Below, one piece after another: positions 10,758-19,251 of a stretch of DNA of 64,000 nt. Numbering within the stretch: the stretch's first letter is position 1; the number at the start of each line of letters is the position of its first letter. Source of the stretch: Chloroflexi bacterium TSY (GTDB lineage: Bacteria; Chloroflexota; Anaerolineae; Caldilineales; Caldilineaceae); NCBI GenBank assembly GCA_019217005.1, contig JAHBNG010000027.1, positions 62,001-126,000 on the forward strand. The letters are read 5' to 3'. The notes beneath the pieces are model-generated. The model made no database searches. It was not told the origin of the DNA and worked only from the letters and a program-made list of their open reading frames with translations. The translations under genes were made by a program, and so were the position numbers.

Positions 10758-10873
10758 GAGCCGTTGACATTTGCCCACGAAGTGGATGTCTAGCCTCACA
10801 ACCCCTCCAGAGAAAGTACCTCTCAATGCGGCCAATGCTCTGGAGGCGCACGCTAAATGTCAATAGAACCTAA
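10755..10873. repeat. Palindromic/MITE-like repeat family C, copy 1
   Basis: The ends TAAGAGCCGTTGACATTT and AAATGTCAATAGAACCTA form an imperfect ~18-bp terminal inverted repeat. Internal CCTCCAGAG/CTCTGGAGG arms add a second hairpin. A homologue lies at 13872-13978 and a solitary end at 40313-40330. TA is found at both outer borders. Confidence 0.78.
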
Positions 10874-10919
10874 TGTGGTCCAGCATCAAAGATAACAATT
10901 TGAATGGAGAACAACCATC

Positions 10920-11216
10920 ATGATACGACGACGTAAGGTCAAGAACAGTGATCAAATCAAGGTGACATTTGCCTTGCCGGAGGATTATCCTCATATGCCA
11001 CAAGCGGTAGTAGGAGATTTTAATCATTGGGATAGTATAATCAATCCAATGAAACGACGCAGCAATTATACATACAGCGCTACAGTCACCCTGAAATCTG
11101 GACAGAGATACGCGTTCCGGTACCTGTGTGAAGGGGATCATTGGTGTAATGAGGAGGAGGCAGACGCATTCGAACCAAATGAATTCGGAAGTGAAAATTC
11201 GGTCTTGATCACTTGA
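10920..11216 (+). CDS. CBM48-like glycogen-binding domain protein
   Basis: A 98-residue stand-alone carbohydrate-binding module of the isoamylase-N/AMPK-beta type. VVGDFNHWD (~29-37) is the family signature, and QRYAFRYLCEGDHWCNEEEAD matches the later strands. Such domains bind alpha-glucan and normally sit on starch or glycogen enzymes or on kinase subunits. Here no catalytic domain follows. Stand-alone copies next to stress genes may localise partners to glycogen; that is inference. The ATG at 10920 follows TGGAGAA. The gene is intact although flanked by decayed genes. Confidence 0.8.
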   Translation: MIRRRKVKNSDQIKVTFALPEDYPHMPQAVVGDFNHWDSIINPMKRRSNYTYSATVTLKSGQRYAFRYLCEGDHWCNEEEADAFEPNEFGSENSVLIT

Positions 11217-11432
11217 GGATAGCTTTTTGCGTGGTCGCTGAACATCGTTTCCGGTAAAGTACCAGCCCAACTCCGCCTGCTTTTACCTCTTCCGAACTAG
11301 ATCTCGTCAAGAACAATACATTCGTTGTCCACATAAATATTTGCAGACACCATTGCTTTTCTACAAGCAATTTTACTTTTGTTATACCGGTCTTCTTAAA
11401 AACTATAGTTAGAGGATAGAAAGGCGCTTATC

Positions 11433-11546
11433 GTGAGCATCACGCTCTTTCTGATTGAAGAAGATCCCATTGTTTTGAATGCCATACAACTTTTGTTGAG
11501 AGAGGAAACGGATATGCAGGTAATCGGGATGCAACAGGCAGCTTAG
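11433..11546 (+). pseudogene. Response-regulator N-terminal fragment
   Basis: Starting at GTG 11433, 37 codons read as the first strand and helix of a receiver domain (ITLFLIEEDPIVLNAIQLLL), with the paired acids, and then stop at 11544-11546. No phospho-acceptor segment follows. It runs directly into the peroxiredoxin remnant, so a deletion has joined two unrelated genes. Confidence 0.55.
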
Positions 11547-11755
11547 GACGACGCTACGGCGTCTATGACGAAGACTCTGGTGTGGAGCGGCGCGGTCGCT
11601 TCATCATCGACCCAGACGGGGTGATTCAAGCCTCAGAAGGCGGCAAAGAAGTGATGCCTGCAGGCTGACAACCGGGCAAAATGACGCTCAAACCGGGACC
11701 TGATTTGGTGGGCAACGTTTGGCGGGTATGGAAGCCAGATCTAAATCTGAAATGA
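11546..11755 (+). pseudogene. AhpC/Prx-type peroxiredoxin C-terminal fragment
   Basis: The frame reads RYGVYDEDSGVERRGRFIID and then PDGVI, matching the second half of 1-Cys/2-Cys peroxiredoxins. A C-terminal block QPGKMTLKPGPDLVG follows. The peroxidatic-Cys half is missing. An in-frame TGA at 11666-11668 stands where homologues have Trp (PAGW), consistent with TGG to TGA. The 3' end overlaps the start region of the patatin remnant. This is a dead fragment. Confidence 0.65.
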
Positions 11756-11760
11756 CTCTG

Positions 11761-12822
11761 ATGACAATCACCTATCCTTTCAAAAATCTTGTGTTTCATG
11801 GTGGCGGAATCCGTGCTTTTGCTTATCACGGCGCGCTCCCGGTGCTAGAAGAATACGGCACTTTGCCTCAGATTGAGCGGGTGGCAGGTACATCGGCAGG
11901 CGCAATGACCGCAGCGCTAGTGAGCGTTCGCTTGACTGCAGGTGAAACAGTCGATCTCTTTCGTTCGCTTGACTACAGCAAGATCTCATTGCTAAAAACG
12001 GACGTTGGTTCGACGCTGGGTCTGACACCGCCGCAACCTATCGAAGAGGGGCTGGAACGTATCGTTAGTGGTCTCGGTGCGCTCAACCGTGTTGTGCATA
12101 AATATGGTATATAACGTACCAGCTATCCATATAACTGGATGACTGAAACAATTGCTTCCCAGTGTGGGGGCGATGGCCAGGCAACCTTCGCCAATTTTCG
12201 GCGCAACGGTTTTCGAGACCTATTCGTCGTGACCACCAATATCTCGACCCACAAAGTTGTCATCTTTTGTGCCGACACCACGCCAGATGTTGCCGTGGTT
12301 GACGCATTGCTCATGTCCCAGTCTGTTCCGCTTTTCTTTGAAGCGCCTCAGTTTGATGGCAAGAATTTAGGCACCGGGGACTATTATGGCAATGGTGGCA
12401 TGCTCAACAACTATCCATTGGATATCTTTGATGAGCCAAATTATGCTGCAAACAACAGGTGGTTTATCGGCGGCGTAAACTGGGAAACGCTAGGTTGTCA
12501 CCTCTATACGCCAGATGACAAGCCTGATCTTCGCAGATAACGGCAGATTTCATCTGTTGCCAGCTATATTATGAACATTATCGAAATTCTGATAGAGGCG
12601 CAGACAACGGTCTATGATGGTGACCCCACTACTCGCCAACGGACGATTGACATTAGCAATTGTGGTGTGTCGGTGACCGATTTTGATATCAAACTGACGC
12701 TTGATGATCTAACTTATATGCAGTTGGTAGAAGCAGGTGAACTGGGTACCCGCGAGTATTTGGCGTCCTATCGATCGCCACAGGCGAAGTCAGAAATTCA
12801 CCACATATCGTCTAATACATAA
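11761..12822 (+). pseudogene. Patatin-like phospholipase with two in-frame stops
   Basis: A single reading frame of ~354 codons encodes a patatin-like acyl hydrolase. The oxyanion loop is FHGGGIRAFAYHGAL, the nucleophile elbow GTSAGA, and the distal catalytic region GNGGMLNNYP, where the usual DG(G/A) Asp is replaced by Asn. TAA codons interrupt the same frame at 12112-12114 and 12538-12540, with homologous sequence continuing past both. No frameshift is needed, so these look like true nonsense changes. Active patatins release fatty acids from membrane lipids; this copy cannot make the full protein. The start at ATG 11761 is chosen because MTITYPFKNLVFHGGG fits family N-termini. Confidence 0.75.
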
Positions 12823-12919
12823 AAACAATGAGACTTGGGGATGAAACAATGAATACTGACGCGCAAGCTGTGCCAATTAACGGTTACATCGTTTTCAGAG
12901 AATAGAGAAGGAGATTCCT

Positions 12920-13111
12920 ATGAACAGAATGAAACTAATCGTTTTTGCTGAGATGATTATCTGGGCTGCAGTTATCCTCGCATCGGCAGTTGTCCTTCAA
13001 GATACTGAGGCGTTCGGCCAAATGCTGCTAATTCTTGGCGGCGGCGCAGCGGGAACGCTTCTGGTGTTAAGTGCGGGTTTGCGCCAGACCGATGCGCGTC
13101 AACATTCATAG
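12920..13111 (+). CDS. Small two-helix membrane protein
   Basis: Unrecognised 63-residue protein with two hydrophobic helices (~5-25 and ~33-52, the latter with LGGGAAGTLLVLSAGL). GAAGGAGA lies 8 nt before the ATG, a strong ribosome site that supports translation. It sits inside the gene graveyard with no clear partner. The function is unknown. Confidence 0.55.
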   Translation: MNRMKLIVFAEMIIWAAVILASAVVLQDTEAFGQMLLILGGGAAGTLLVLSAGLRQTDARQHS

Positions 13112-13138
13112 TAGTGGGTATCCCTGCGATTGGCGCAG

Positions 13139-13273
13139 ATGAGTAAGTCGTACTCAAGTGCAATTGGCGAAGCGCAGCCGCAGTTGCTAGAACGGTATGG
13201 ATATGCAAACGCCATGTCGAAATCATTGCGGCCACCTGTGGAAGAAGAGTTTATGTCGCTCGCCGATGCATGA
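13139..13273 (+). CDS. Very small hypothetical ORF, 44 codons
   Basis: ATG 13139 to TGA 13273 encodes MSKSYSSAIGEAQPQLLERY and a further 24 residues with no recognised domain. No clear ribosome-binding site precedes it and the region is degenerate, so it may be a leftover gene end. Confidence 0.25.
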   Translation: MSKSYSSAIGEAQPQLLERYGYANAMSKSLRPPVEEEFMSLADA

Positions 13274-13498
13274 TGGAGAAAATGAGTTTGACGCACCTGC
13301 AGCACCGGAAGTGATACAGGCTGTCGAGTCGCGCATTATACTCGATTCAGCTATGGCCGCGGGCTCACAGGGTTTGGAACCAGGCCAACAGGTGATGGTC
13401 GTCTTCTACTTCTAGCACTCCGAGGGCTACGAAATGTACCAGCACCCGTGCGGTAACACGAGCCAACCCAGGCGTGGTGTCTTTGTCCTGTGCAGCGC

Positions 13499-13624
13499 AT
13501 GACATTGCCCACATCCGTAGATGCGGATGCGGTTGAGGCAACTGACAAGCATGGAGTGTTGACTTTACGATTACCCAAAGTGGAAGGAGCCAAACCCAAG
13601 AAGATCACAGTCAAAACTGCGTAA
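13499..13624 (+). pseudogene. Hsp20 small heat-shock protein C-terminal fragment
   Basis: 41 codons read MTLPTSVDADAVEAT and then HGVLTLRLPKVEGAKPKKI, the last strands of an alpha-crystallin domain with the usual GVL and basic KPKKI end. The N-terminal region and first half of the alpha-crystallin domain are missing; upstream sequence shows no match. It is a remnant of a small chaperone that fits the stress-gene neighbourhood. Confidence 0.65.
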
Positions 13625-13674
13625 GAGTTGACTAGCCACCTGACCAGTTCAGAACCTACATATTGACTAGTCTA

Positions 13675-13711
13675 AAATCTCCCCAAGTGCTTGGTGTGCC
13701 TGGGGAGATTT
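13675..13711 (+). terminator. Hairpin terminator-like structure
   Basis: AAATCTCCCCA (13675-13685) pairs perfectly with 13701-13711 across a 15-nt loop, followed by TTCG. A close relative with similar flanks (CTGACCAG upstream, CTCCCC arm) lies at 42058-42094, so the pair may also be a dispersed repeat. Confidence 0.6.
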
Positions 13712-13871
13712 CGCGATATGCTAAATAAGATTACTGGTCTATCTGCAATGCACTTCTCTACGTCGACGCGTCACATCTTTTGCCAGAGGCGGAGAAGGCT
13801 TAAACGCGGTCAGCATGTTGGCTTTGGCGAGTGGGGTATTGGTGGCTGAGTATATTGTTGTCGTGGGTGAC

Positions 13872-13978
13872 TAGGAGCCGTTGACATTTGACAGCTCTTC
13901 TCCGAGAACTAATCACGCGATGCAACCAACGCTCTGAGAGCGGGGTACCCTCTGGGTCCTAAATGTCAATAGAACCTA
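13872..13978. repeat. Palindromic/MITE-like repeat family C, copy 2
   Basis: A 107-bp element with ends TAGGAGCCGTTGACATTT and AAATGTCAATAGAACCTA, matching 10755-10873 at the ends but divergent inside. TA lies at both borders. It sits just upstream of the small membrane genes at 14007. Confidence 0.8.
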
Positions 13979-14006
13979 TTGGCCGAATAATGGCAAGGAG
14001 GCAACT

Positions 14007-14087
14007 ATGTTTACTATTTTGCTGGTCGTAATGTGCCTGATTGCGCTAGCCGTATTGTTTACATTGTTGTGGCGGATAGCTGAATAG
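14007..14087 (+). CDS. 26-residue single-helix peptide, tandem-duplicated start
   Basis: ATG 14007 to TAG 14087 encodes a short hydrophobic peptide (MFTILLVVMCLIALAVLFTL plus six residues) preceded by AAGGAGG at good spacing. The same ribosome site, start and helix recur immediately downstream at 14090-14165, at the front of the next gene. It is either a tiny membrane peptide or the product of a tandem duplication that left a prematurely stopped copy. Confidence 0.45.
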   Translation: MFTILLVVMCLIALAVLFTLLWRIAE

Positions 14088-14117
14088 TTAGCAAAGGGGA
14101 AAGCCATATTTATTACT

Positions 14118-14516
14118 TTGTTAGTTGTAACGTTTCTCATTGCGCTTGCTGTATCGTTTGCCGTGGCGCGCATGTTCGCATCTCCCATCGACAACATTCT
14201 CAAACGCATTATCACAGATGAAATCAGCGTTGAATGGTTGAAGTATCTGAAATTTGCCATCTATGTTGTGGGTATTTCCAGCGGCGTACGCATCTGGGAT
14301 CTGGAGAAGTATATTACGCCAGTGCAATTTGAGGATGCCGAAATCATCGAGTTGACGATGAATCGCTGGGTGCTTGAAGTCTACCGGACCGTTATTTCGA
14401 CTCTACAGGGCATTGCCTGGCTCCTTCTCGTCTTCTTTATTTTCGCTCTGATTGCGTATGTGATTGTACGCATCTTTGAAGAGCGCGATCAGAAACAGGC
14501 AACCCAACAGCATTAA
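14118..14516 (+). CDS. Membrane protein with two helices
   Basis: Unrecognised protein of ~132 residues. The N-terminal helix (LLVVTFLIALAVSFAVA) is near-identical to the preceding 26-residue peptide. A soluble stretch follows, then a second helix (IAWLLLVFFIFALIAYVIV) and a charged tail (EERDQKQATQQH). The position equivalent to the ATG of the upstream copy is ATA (AAAGGGGAAAGCCATA), so initiation has shifted to a TTG (14118) or failed. No known domain was found. It lies upstream of an antiporter remnant and could have been an accessory subunit. Confidence 0.55.
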   Translation: MLVVTFLIALAVSFAVARMFASPIDNILKRIITDEISVEWLKYLKFAIYVVGISSGVRIWDLEKYITPVQFEDAEIIELTMNRWVLEVYRTVISTLQGIAWLLLVFFIFALIAYVIVRIFEERDQKQATQQH

Positions 14517-14531
14517 CATTCGCTGGCTCAA

Positions 14532-15140
14532 AGGCACTATATCTGGCACAACGCGTGACGGTCTGGGCCAAGCACAATCTCTCGTCCTATTCCGTCGTTA
14601 TCCTGATCACCACAGCTATTGTTTTTATAATAGCAGGGCTAGCCGGTTGGATGGGCTTCTCGCTTGCCGTTGGCGCAATGTTTGCTGGCCTCGCCTACAG
14701 CCGCGATCCCGAAGAACATCGTATTGATAAGGGCTTTGAGCTCATCTACCAATTCTTTGCCCGTTCTTCTTTGTCGGTATCGGGTTGGTCATTGACCTGA
14801 ATGACATATCGGGGGCAATCGGCTTGGGACTGGCCCTGCTCGTTGTTGCCGTTCTCGGTAAGCTGCTTGGAACAGCCTTGCCAACGTTACTGGTTGCCGA
14901 TCGGGGGCTGCCCTCCTACTCGGCTTGAGCATGATTCCACGTGCGGAAATCGCCATGATTATCATGCAGCATGGTCGGAGTCTAGGTGATTGGGCCGTTC
15001 CGCCCGAGCTTTTCGGCGCAATGGTGATTATCGTGCTCGCCACCTGTCTGTTCGTGCCAGTAATGATGGTTCAGTTGTTACGAAAGTTTCCACAGACCGC
15101 AGAGCAGGCTCATAGTCTGCCACAATTGAATAGCGTCTAA
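14532..15140 (+). pseudogene. Kef/CPA2-type cation:proton antiporter, C-terminal half, frameshifted
   Basis: The hydrophobic sequence matches the second half of a monovalent cation:proton antiporter (FSLAVGAMFAGLAYSRDP, FFVGIGLVIDLNDIS, LGLSMIPRAEIAMIIMQHG). The N-terminal ~200 residues are absent. Two frame breaks lie in homopolymers: C4 to C3 near 14766 and G6 to G5 near 14906. Restoring them gives one continuous frame to the stop at 15138-15140. The missing N-terminal half shows the gene is truncated even if the indels are sequencing artefacts. Confidence 0.75.
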
Positions 15141-15165
15141 TCAAGCGGGCACGAAGGAGTAAATC

Positions 15166-15864
15166 ATGTACTATCTGGAAGATGCCTTTGTCCGTCCTTT
15201 GGTCAAAAAAGAAATAGAACCGTTGCGCGATCGTGCAGATGCCGGTCGCAAGCTGGCCAAAAAATTAGTTCACCATGCCGACCAGCCTGAAGTTTTGGTG
15301 TTAGGATTGGCGCGTGGCGGACTTCCTGTCGCATACGAGATTGCAACGGCACTTCACGCACCGCTAGATGTCTTAATCGTGCGCAAGCTTGGTGTACCGG
15401 GTCATGAGGAACTGGCCATGGGAGCGATCGCCTCCGGCGGTATCCGCGTGATGAATGAGGATATTGTTGAGCACCTTGCGATTCCCCGATCTGTGGTTGA
15501 TGATGTCACCAAGCAGGAGCTAAGAGAGTTGCTCAGGCGCGAACGAGTATACCGGGGAGATCAACCTACTCTCGATGTCTACGGAAAGACGGTCATTCTT
15601 GTCGATGACGGAATCGCTACTGGTGCAACGTTGCGTACGGCGATTGCTGCTTTGCAGGCCCAAAAACCTGAGCGGATCGTTGTTGCCGTTGGCGTGGCGC
15701 CGCCCGAAACATATCGCGAACTTGTAGGGAGAGTCGATGAGCTTGTCTGTCTGTTGCAACCAGAGCCGTTTTGGGGAGTTGGCCTCTGGTTTCGGCGGTT
15801 TTCTCAAACAACTGATGAAGAAGTGCGAACCTTACTCGACAAAGCAAAGAGTCAAATGGAGTAG
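15166..15864 (+). CDS. Type I phosphoribosyltransferase-domain protein
   Basis: A 232-residue protein with the PRPP-binding loop VILVDDGIATGAT (~143-155) and upstream VLGLARGGLPVAYEIA, typical of the phosphoribosyltransferases found next to alpha/beta hydrolases in stress islands. It probably transfers phosphoribose to a base or acts as a regulator; the base is unknown. GAAGGAG lies 6 nt before the ATG. The hydrolase (15933) and a PRPP synthetase (16630) follow on the same strand, and PRPP is the common substrate. The gene is intact. Confidence 0.85.
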   Translation: MYYLEDAFVRPLVKKEIEPLRDRADAGRKLAKKLVHHADQPEVLVLGLARGGLPVAYEIATALHAPLDVLIVRKLGVPGHEELAMGAIASGGIRVMNEDIVEHLAIPRSVVDDVTKQELRELLRRERVYRGDQPTLDVYGKTVILVDDGIATGATLRTAIAALQAQKPERIVVAVGVAPPETYRELVGRVDELVCLLQPEPFWGVGLWFRRFSQTTDEEVRTLLDKAKSQME

Positions 15865-15932
15865 GTGAATCTATACCGCGGTTTTTATACAGAGCAAAGT
15901 GCAATGAATGAACAAAAGGAGAACAAAGAGGC

Positions 15933-16628
15933 ATGAGTATTGCAATCAAAAGCCCAAGTGTCCTGAATATCGATACCGAAATGGTCCAGATTGAAGCAGG
16001 CCCCCAAATCATGCTCGAAGGCGAACTGAGTATCCCCACAGATGCCCAAGGGATCGTACTCTTTGCACATGGCAGCGGTAGCAGTCGCTTCAGTCGGCGT
16101 AATCGATATGTAGCACAAACGCTGAACGAAGGCGGTCTAGCAACCTTGCTTTTTGATCTGCTGACAAGTCGTGAAGAAGAGATCGACATGGTCACCCGTC
16201 ATCTACGTTTTGATATTGACCTGTTGGCCAGCAGACTCGTGGGCGCTACAGATTGGCTCATACAACTGCCAAAAACAGAACACCTCAAAATCGGATATTT
16301 TGGATCGAGCACAGGCGCGGCTGCAGTACTTATTGCCGCTGCGCAGCGTGCAAAGATGATTCAGGCAGTGGTTTCGCGCGGCGGACGACCAGATCTGGCG
16401 ATACCGATGCTCCCTCAAGTCCGAGCGCCTACACTGTTGATCGTTGGCGGCAACGACATCCCCGTCATTGGCATGAACCAAGATGCACAAACATACCTGG
16501 GGGCACCAGCCAAATTAGAGATCGTCCCTGATGCCACGCACCTCTTTGAGGAGGTGGGCGCGCTCGAAATGGTTGCGCGTTTAGCCAAGGAATGGTTTCT
16601 GGAACACCTGGGTAAGGAGCCAGACTGA
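15933..16628 (+). CDS. Alpha/beta hydrolase, dienelactone-hydrolase-like
   Basis: A 231-residue cytoplasmic hydrolase. The oxyanion region is LFAHGSGSSRFSRRNRYVA, the nucleophile motif GSSTGAA (Ser ~126) replaces the usual GxSxG, and an Asp and His follow in VGGNDIPVIG and DATHLFEEVG. The family is often encoded beside a phosphoribosyltransferase, and the two may form a functional pair. The natural substrate is unknown. AAGGAG precedes the start at a somewhat long distance. The stop lies 1 nt before the PRPP synthetase start, indicating an operon. Confidence 0.85.
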   Translation: MSIAIKSPSVLNIDTEMVQIEAGPQIMLEGELSIPTDAQGIVLFAHGSGSSRFSRRNRYVAQTLNEGGLATLLFDLLTSREEEIDMVTRHLRFDIDLLASRLVGATDWLIQLPKTEHLKIGYFGSSTGAAAVLIAAAQRAKMIQAVVSRGGRPDLAIPMLPQVRAPTLLIVGGNDIPVIGMNQDAQTYLGAPAKLEIVPDATHLFEEVGALEMVARLAKEWFLEHLGKEPD

Positions 16629-16629
16629 G

Positions 16630-17706
16630 ATGACACAACAATCAACTAGTGCCAAAAACGGCACACGGAGCGCGCCGACTACCAGAGAAAAACCATCTCA
16701 GCGAGATCTGTCCATGCGGGGAAAGCTCGTCATTGCCAACTGTCGTTCTGGTGCTGATTTAGCCAAACGGATTGTGACGCACTATCAGCAACAGTTGGTG
16801 GATACAGGAAGCGAGTCGTCCATTTTGCATTTAAACAACATCGACATCCAATTCTCCGACTCCGAAACCTGTGTTCGTCTGAATGCCGATATTGGTGACT
16901 GCGACGTCTTTCTCATTCAGGCACTGCTCGACCCCGTCTCCAAGCGCGGCGTGGATGTCAACTATATGGCCTTTCTCATTGCGGCCCGGACACTGCGCCA
17001 ATGGGGTGCCAACCACGTCACAGCCATCCTACCCTATCTGGCCTACGCACGACAAGACAAAGCCACTTGGCGGCAACGTGAGCCTGTCACAGCCCGACTC
17101 ATGGCCGACTTGACCATTACCGCGGGCGCGGATCGGCTGATTACATGGGATCCGCACAGCAGCCAGATCAGCGGCTTCTATGGCAGCGTCCCTGTCGATG
17201 CGCTGGATCCCTTCTCCTACTTTGTCGAAGAGTTTCGCTCATTTCAAGGACGTAGCGACGTCATTGCCGTTGCGCCAGATGTTGGTGCTTCGAAGCTGGT
17301 CACCTCCGTTGCCCATGCACTAGAGTTATCGAGCGCCATCGCATCAAAACATCGCCCCCGGCCAGAAGAGGCCGTTATCTCCGAAATCATTGGTGATTTT
17401 ACAGGCAAACGTATCGCCATCGTTCTGGATGACATGATCAGCAGTGGCGGCACGGTCTATAACGTGATCAACTCATTGGTCAAGGAGAAAGGAATAGAGC
17501 AAGTTGTGCTTGCCGTATCGCATAACCTCTGCCTGCCATTGGCACATGCACGTCTATTGGAACTTCACGCCGACTACCATCTAACAAAGGTCCTGGTCAC
17601 CAACAGCATTCCGCAGACTGATGAGTTTCAACAGTTGCCGTTTTTGACTGTTCGCTGCCTAGCGGAGCGGCTTAGTCAAGCTATTGAGCATATTCATCGG
17701 TATTAG
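16630..17706 (+). CDS. prs: Ribose-phosphate pyrophosphokinase (PRPP synthetase)
   Basis: Makes PRPP from ribose 5-phosphate and ATP. Its 358 residues include an N-terminal extension of ~27 compared with typical Prs (~315). Visible motifs are the FSDSETCVRL region, YLAYARQDKATWRQREPVTA (ATP loop), ITWDPHSSQISGFY, and the PRPP loop VLDDMISSGGT (~262-272). GGAGCC precedes the ATG, which overlaps the operon with the hydrolase. An extra Prs in a stress island may feed the neighbouring phosphoribosyltransferase rather than central nucleotide synthesis; that is inference. The gene is complete. Confidence 0.9.
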   Translation: MTQQSTSAKNGTRSAPTTREKPSQRDLSMRGKLVIANCRSGADLAKRIVTHYQQQLVDTGSESSILHLNNIDIQFSDSETCVRLNADIGDCDVFLIQALLDPVSKRGVDVNYMAFLIAARTLRQWGANHVTAILPYLAYARQDKATWRQREPVTARLMADLTITAGADRLITWDPHSSQISGFYGSVPVDALDPFSYFVEEFRSFQGRSDVIAVAPDVGASKLVTSVAHALELSSAIASKHRPRPEEAVISEIIGDFTGKRIAIVLDDMISSGGTVYNVINSLVKEKGIEQVVLAVSHNLCLPLAHARLLELHADYHLTKVLVTNSIPQTDEFQQLPFLTVRCLAERLSQAIEHIHRY

Positions 17707-17932
17707 AAAACCCGCTATATGTATAGGGCATAATCCCTCTAGATGGTTAGTTTTGAGGAAAGAATAGTATGATATACTTAACATAATGAACACATGAACC
17801 AGAGCTGAGTTACTGTTGGGAGGCATCGGTATTTTGGGTAACGGCAAAAGTAGGAAGGGTCTACTCAGTTGTCTCTGATCGCAATTCTCCCGTTTACGAT
17901 TGCCGTACCTATGCAAGTAGGAGGATAGAGCA

Positions 17933-18184
17933 ATGAAAGAAATCTACGTTGGCAATTTGCGTTTCGATACAACGTTGGATGAGGTGCGCGAGCTATTTGC
18001 CATGTTCGGCACGATCTACTCTGTTGACCTACATACCGAACGAACACCGGGCAAACCGCATGCGTATGCCTTTGTAGTCATGGATACTCAAGCCGCTCAT
18101 GACGCAATCGCTGCGCTGGACTGCATGGATTACTTTGGGCAGACGCTAAAGGTTGAGGAGGCTCAGGTCGTCGTACCTGCATAA
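17933..18184 (+). CDS. RRM-domain RNA-binding protein (Rbp-like)
   Basis: An 83-residue single RNA-recognition-motif protein of the cyanobacterial Rbp type. RNP2 is IYVGNL (residues 3-8). RNP1 is HAYAFVVM, which keeps the aromatic positions. AGGAGG lies 8 nt before the ATG. A 226-bp leader separates it from prs and includes GCAATTCTCCCG/CGATTGC complementarity near 17880-17905. Family members bind RNA and are often cold- or stress-induced. The position just before an RNA-repair cluster (archease, RtcB) is suggestive. Confidence 0.88.
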   Translation: MKEIYVGNLRFDTTLDEVRELFAMFGTIYSVDLHTERTPGKPHAYAFVVMDTQAAHDAIAALDCMDYFGQTLKVEEAQVVVPA

Positions 18185-18207
18185 TATTTGCATTGGGGAA
18201 TTAAATT

Positions 18208-19242
18208 GTGTTGAGAGAAGCTATATTAAGTCGGCCACTCAAAAAAGAATATGTCCAATGCACAGCCTGTGAACACTGGTGTGCTGTTGCGCCTAGTGAA
18301 GCCGGTAAATGTGGCGTCCGTCGCAATATCGATGGAACACTCCAACTAGTGGTCTACGGTAAAGCCATTGCCGCCCACATCGATCCGGTGGAGAAGAAAC
18401 CACTCAATCACTTCTTGCCTCAGAGTCCCATCTTCTCCATTGGCACAGTCGGCTGCAACCTATTTTGTCAGTGGTGTCAAAACTGGGACATCTCCCAGTA
18501 CAGTGACTTTGACCCAGAAATCGACTACATCGGTCAAAGCCTGTCACCGACAGACGTTGTCGAGCAGTGCAAGGCACAGCACATTCCGCTTGTGGCCTTT
18601 ACCTATAACGAGCCAACCGTCTTCTTTGAATACGCATACGACACGGCCAAACTAGCCCATGACGAGCAGATTCGTACCGTTTTCGTCTCAAGCGGATTCG
18701 AAACAGAGCAGGCTCTGAATGTACTTGAACCCTATTTGGACGCCATCAATGTTGATTTGAAGGCTTTTCGCGATAAGACTTATCGCACCTATTGTGGGGT
18801 TCGCCTGGCCCCGATCAAGCGCAACATTGAGCGCCTGATACGCGAAACGAACATCTGGACCGAAGTCACAACGCTACTCATTCCCGGTTTGAATGACAGT
18901 GATGAAGAGTTAACCGAGATCGCTGAATTTCTGGCCGCTCTCAATCCGAATGTGCCCTGGCATGTGACTGCATTTATACCCCATTACCGGATGCGCAATC
19001 GGCCTCCTACTCCTGCTGATACGCTCTATCGCGCCTGGCAAATCGGCAAATCAGCAGGAGTACACTATGTCTATACAGGGAACATTGTCGATGATCCAGT
19101 CCTGGATGGCTGTTCAGATACGGTCTGTCCTGCCTGTGGACAAATCCTCGTGCGAAGAAAAGGCTATCACGTCCAACAATTCTGGCCGACACCAGGTGCG
19201 TGTCATGTGTGCGGAAAAGAGATTGCTGGCGTGTGGCACTGA
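18208..19242 (+). CDS. amrS: AmmeMemoRadiSam system radical SAM enzyme
   Basis: A 344-residue radical SAM protein. The 4Fe-4S motif is CNLFCQWCQNWDISQ (CxxxCxxC). An N-terminal CTACEHWCAV/GKCGVR cysteine cluster is typical of the family. A C-terminal four-Cys group (CPACG, CHVCGKE) probably binds zinc or a second cluster. The system is widely conserved with MEMO and AMMECR1-like partners, whose biochemical role in bacteria is unresolved. The GTG start at 18208 follows TTGGGGAA. The MEMO gene begins 9 bp downstream. No AMMECR1 partner gene lies in the window. Confidence 0.88.
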   Translation: MLREAILSRPLKKEYVQCTACEHWCAVAPSEAGKCGVRRNIDGTLQLVVYGKAIAAHIDPVEKKPLNHFLPQSPIFSIGTVGCNLFCQWCQNWDISQYSDFDPEIDYIGQSLSPTDVVEQCKAQHIPLVAFTYNEPTVFFEYAYDTAKLAHDEQIRTVFVSSGFETEQALNVLEPYLDAINVDLKAFRDKTYRTYCGVRLAPIKRNIERLIRETNIWTEVTTLLIPGLNDSDEELTEIAEFLAALNPNVPWHVTAFIPHYRMRNRPPTPADTLYRAWQIGKSAGVHYVYTGNIVDDPVLDGCSDTVCPACGQILVRRKGYHVQQFWPTPGACHVCGKEIAGVWH

Positions 19243-19251
19243 GGGGGAAAC

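Noticed and set aside
10860..11270. 136-codon minus-strand ORF opposite the CBM48 gene
   Set aside because: Antisense to a clear domain; no ribosome site or homology.
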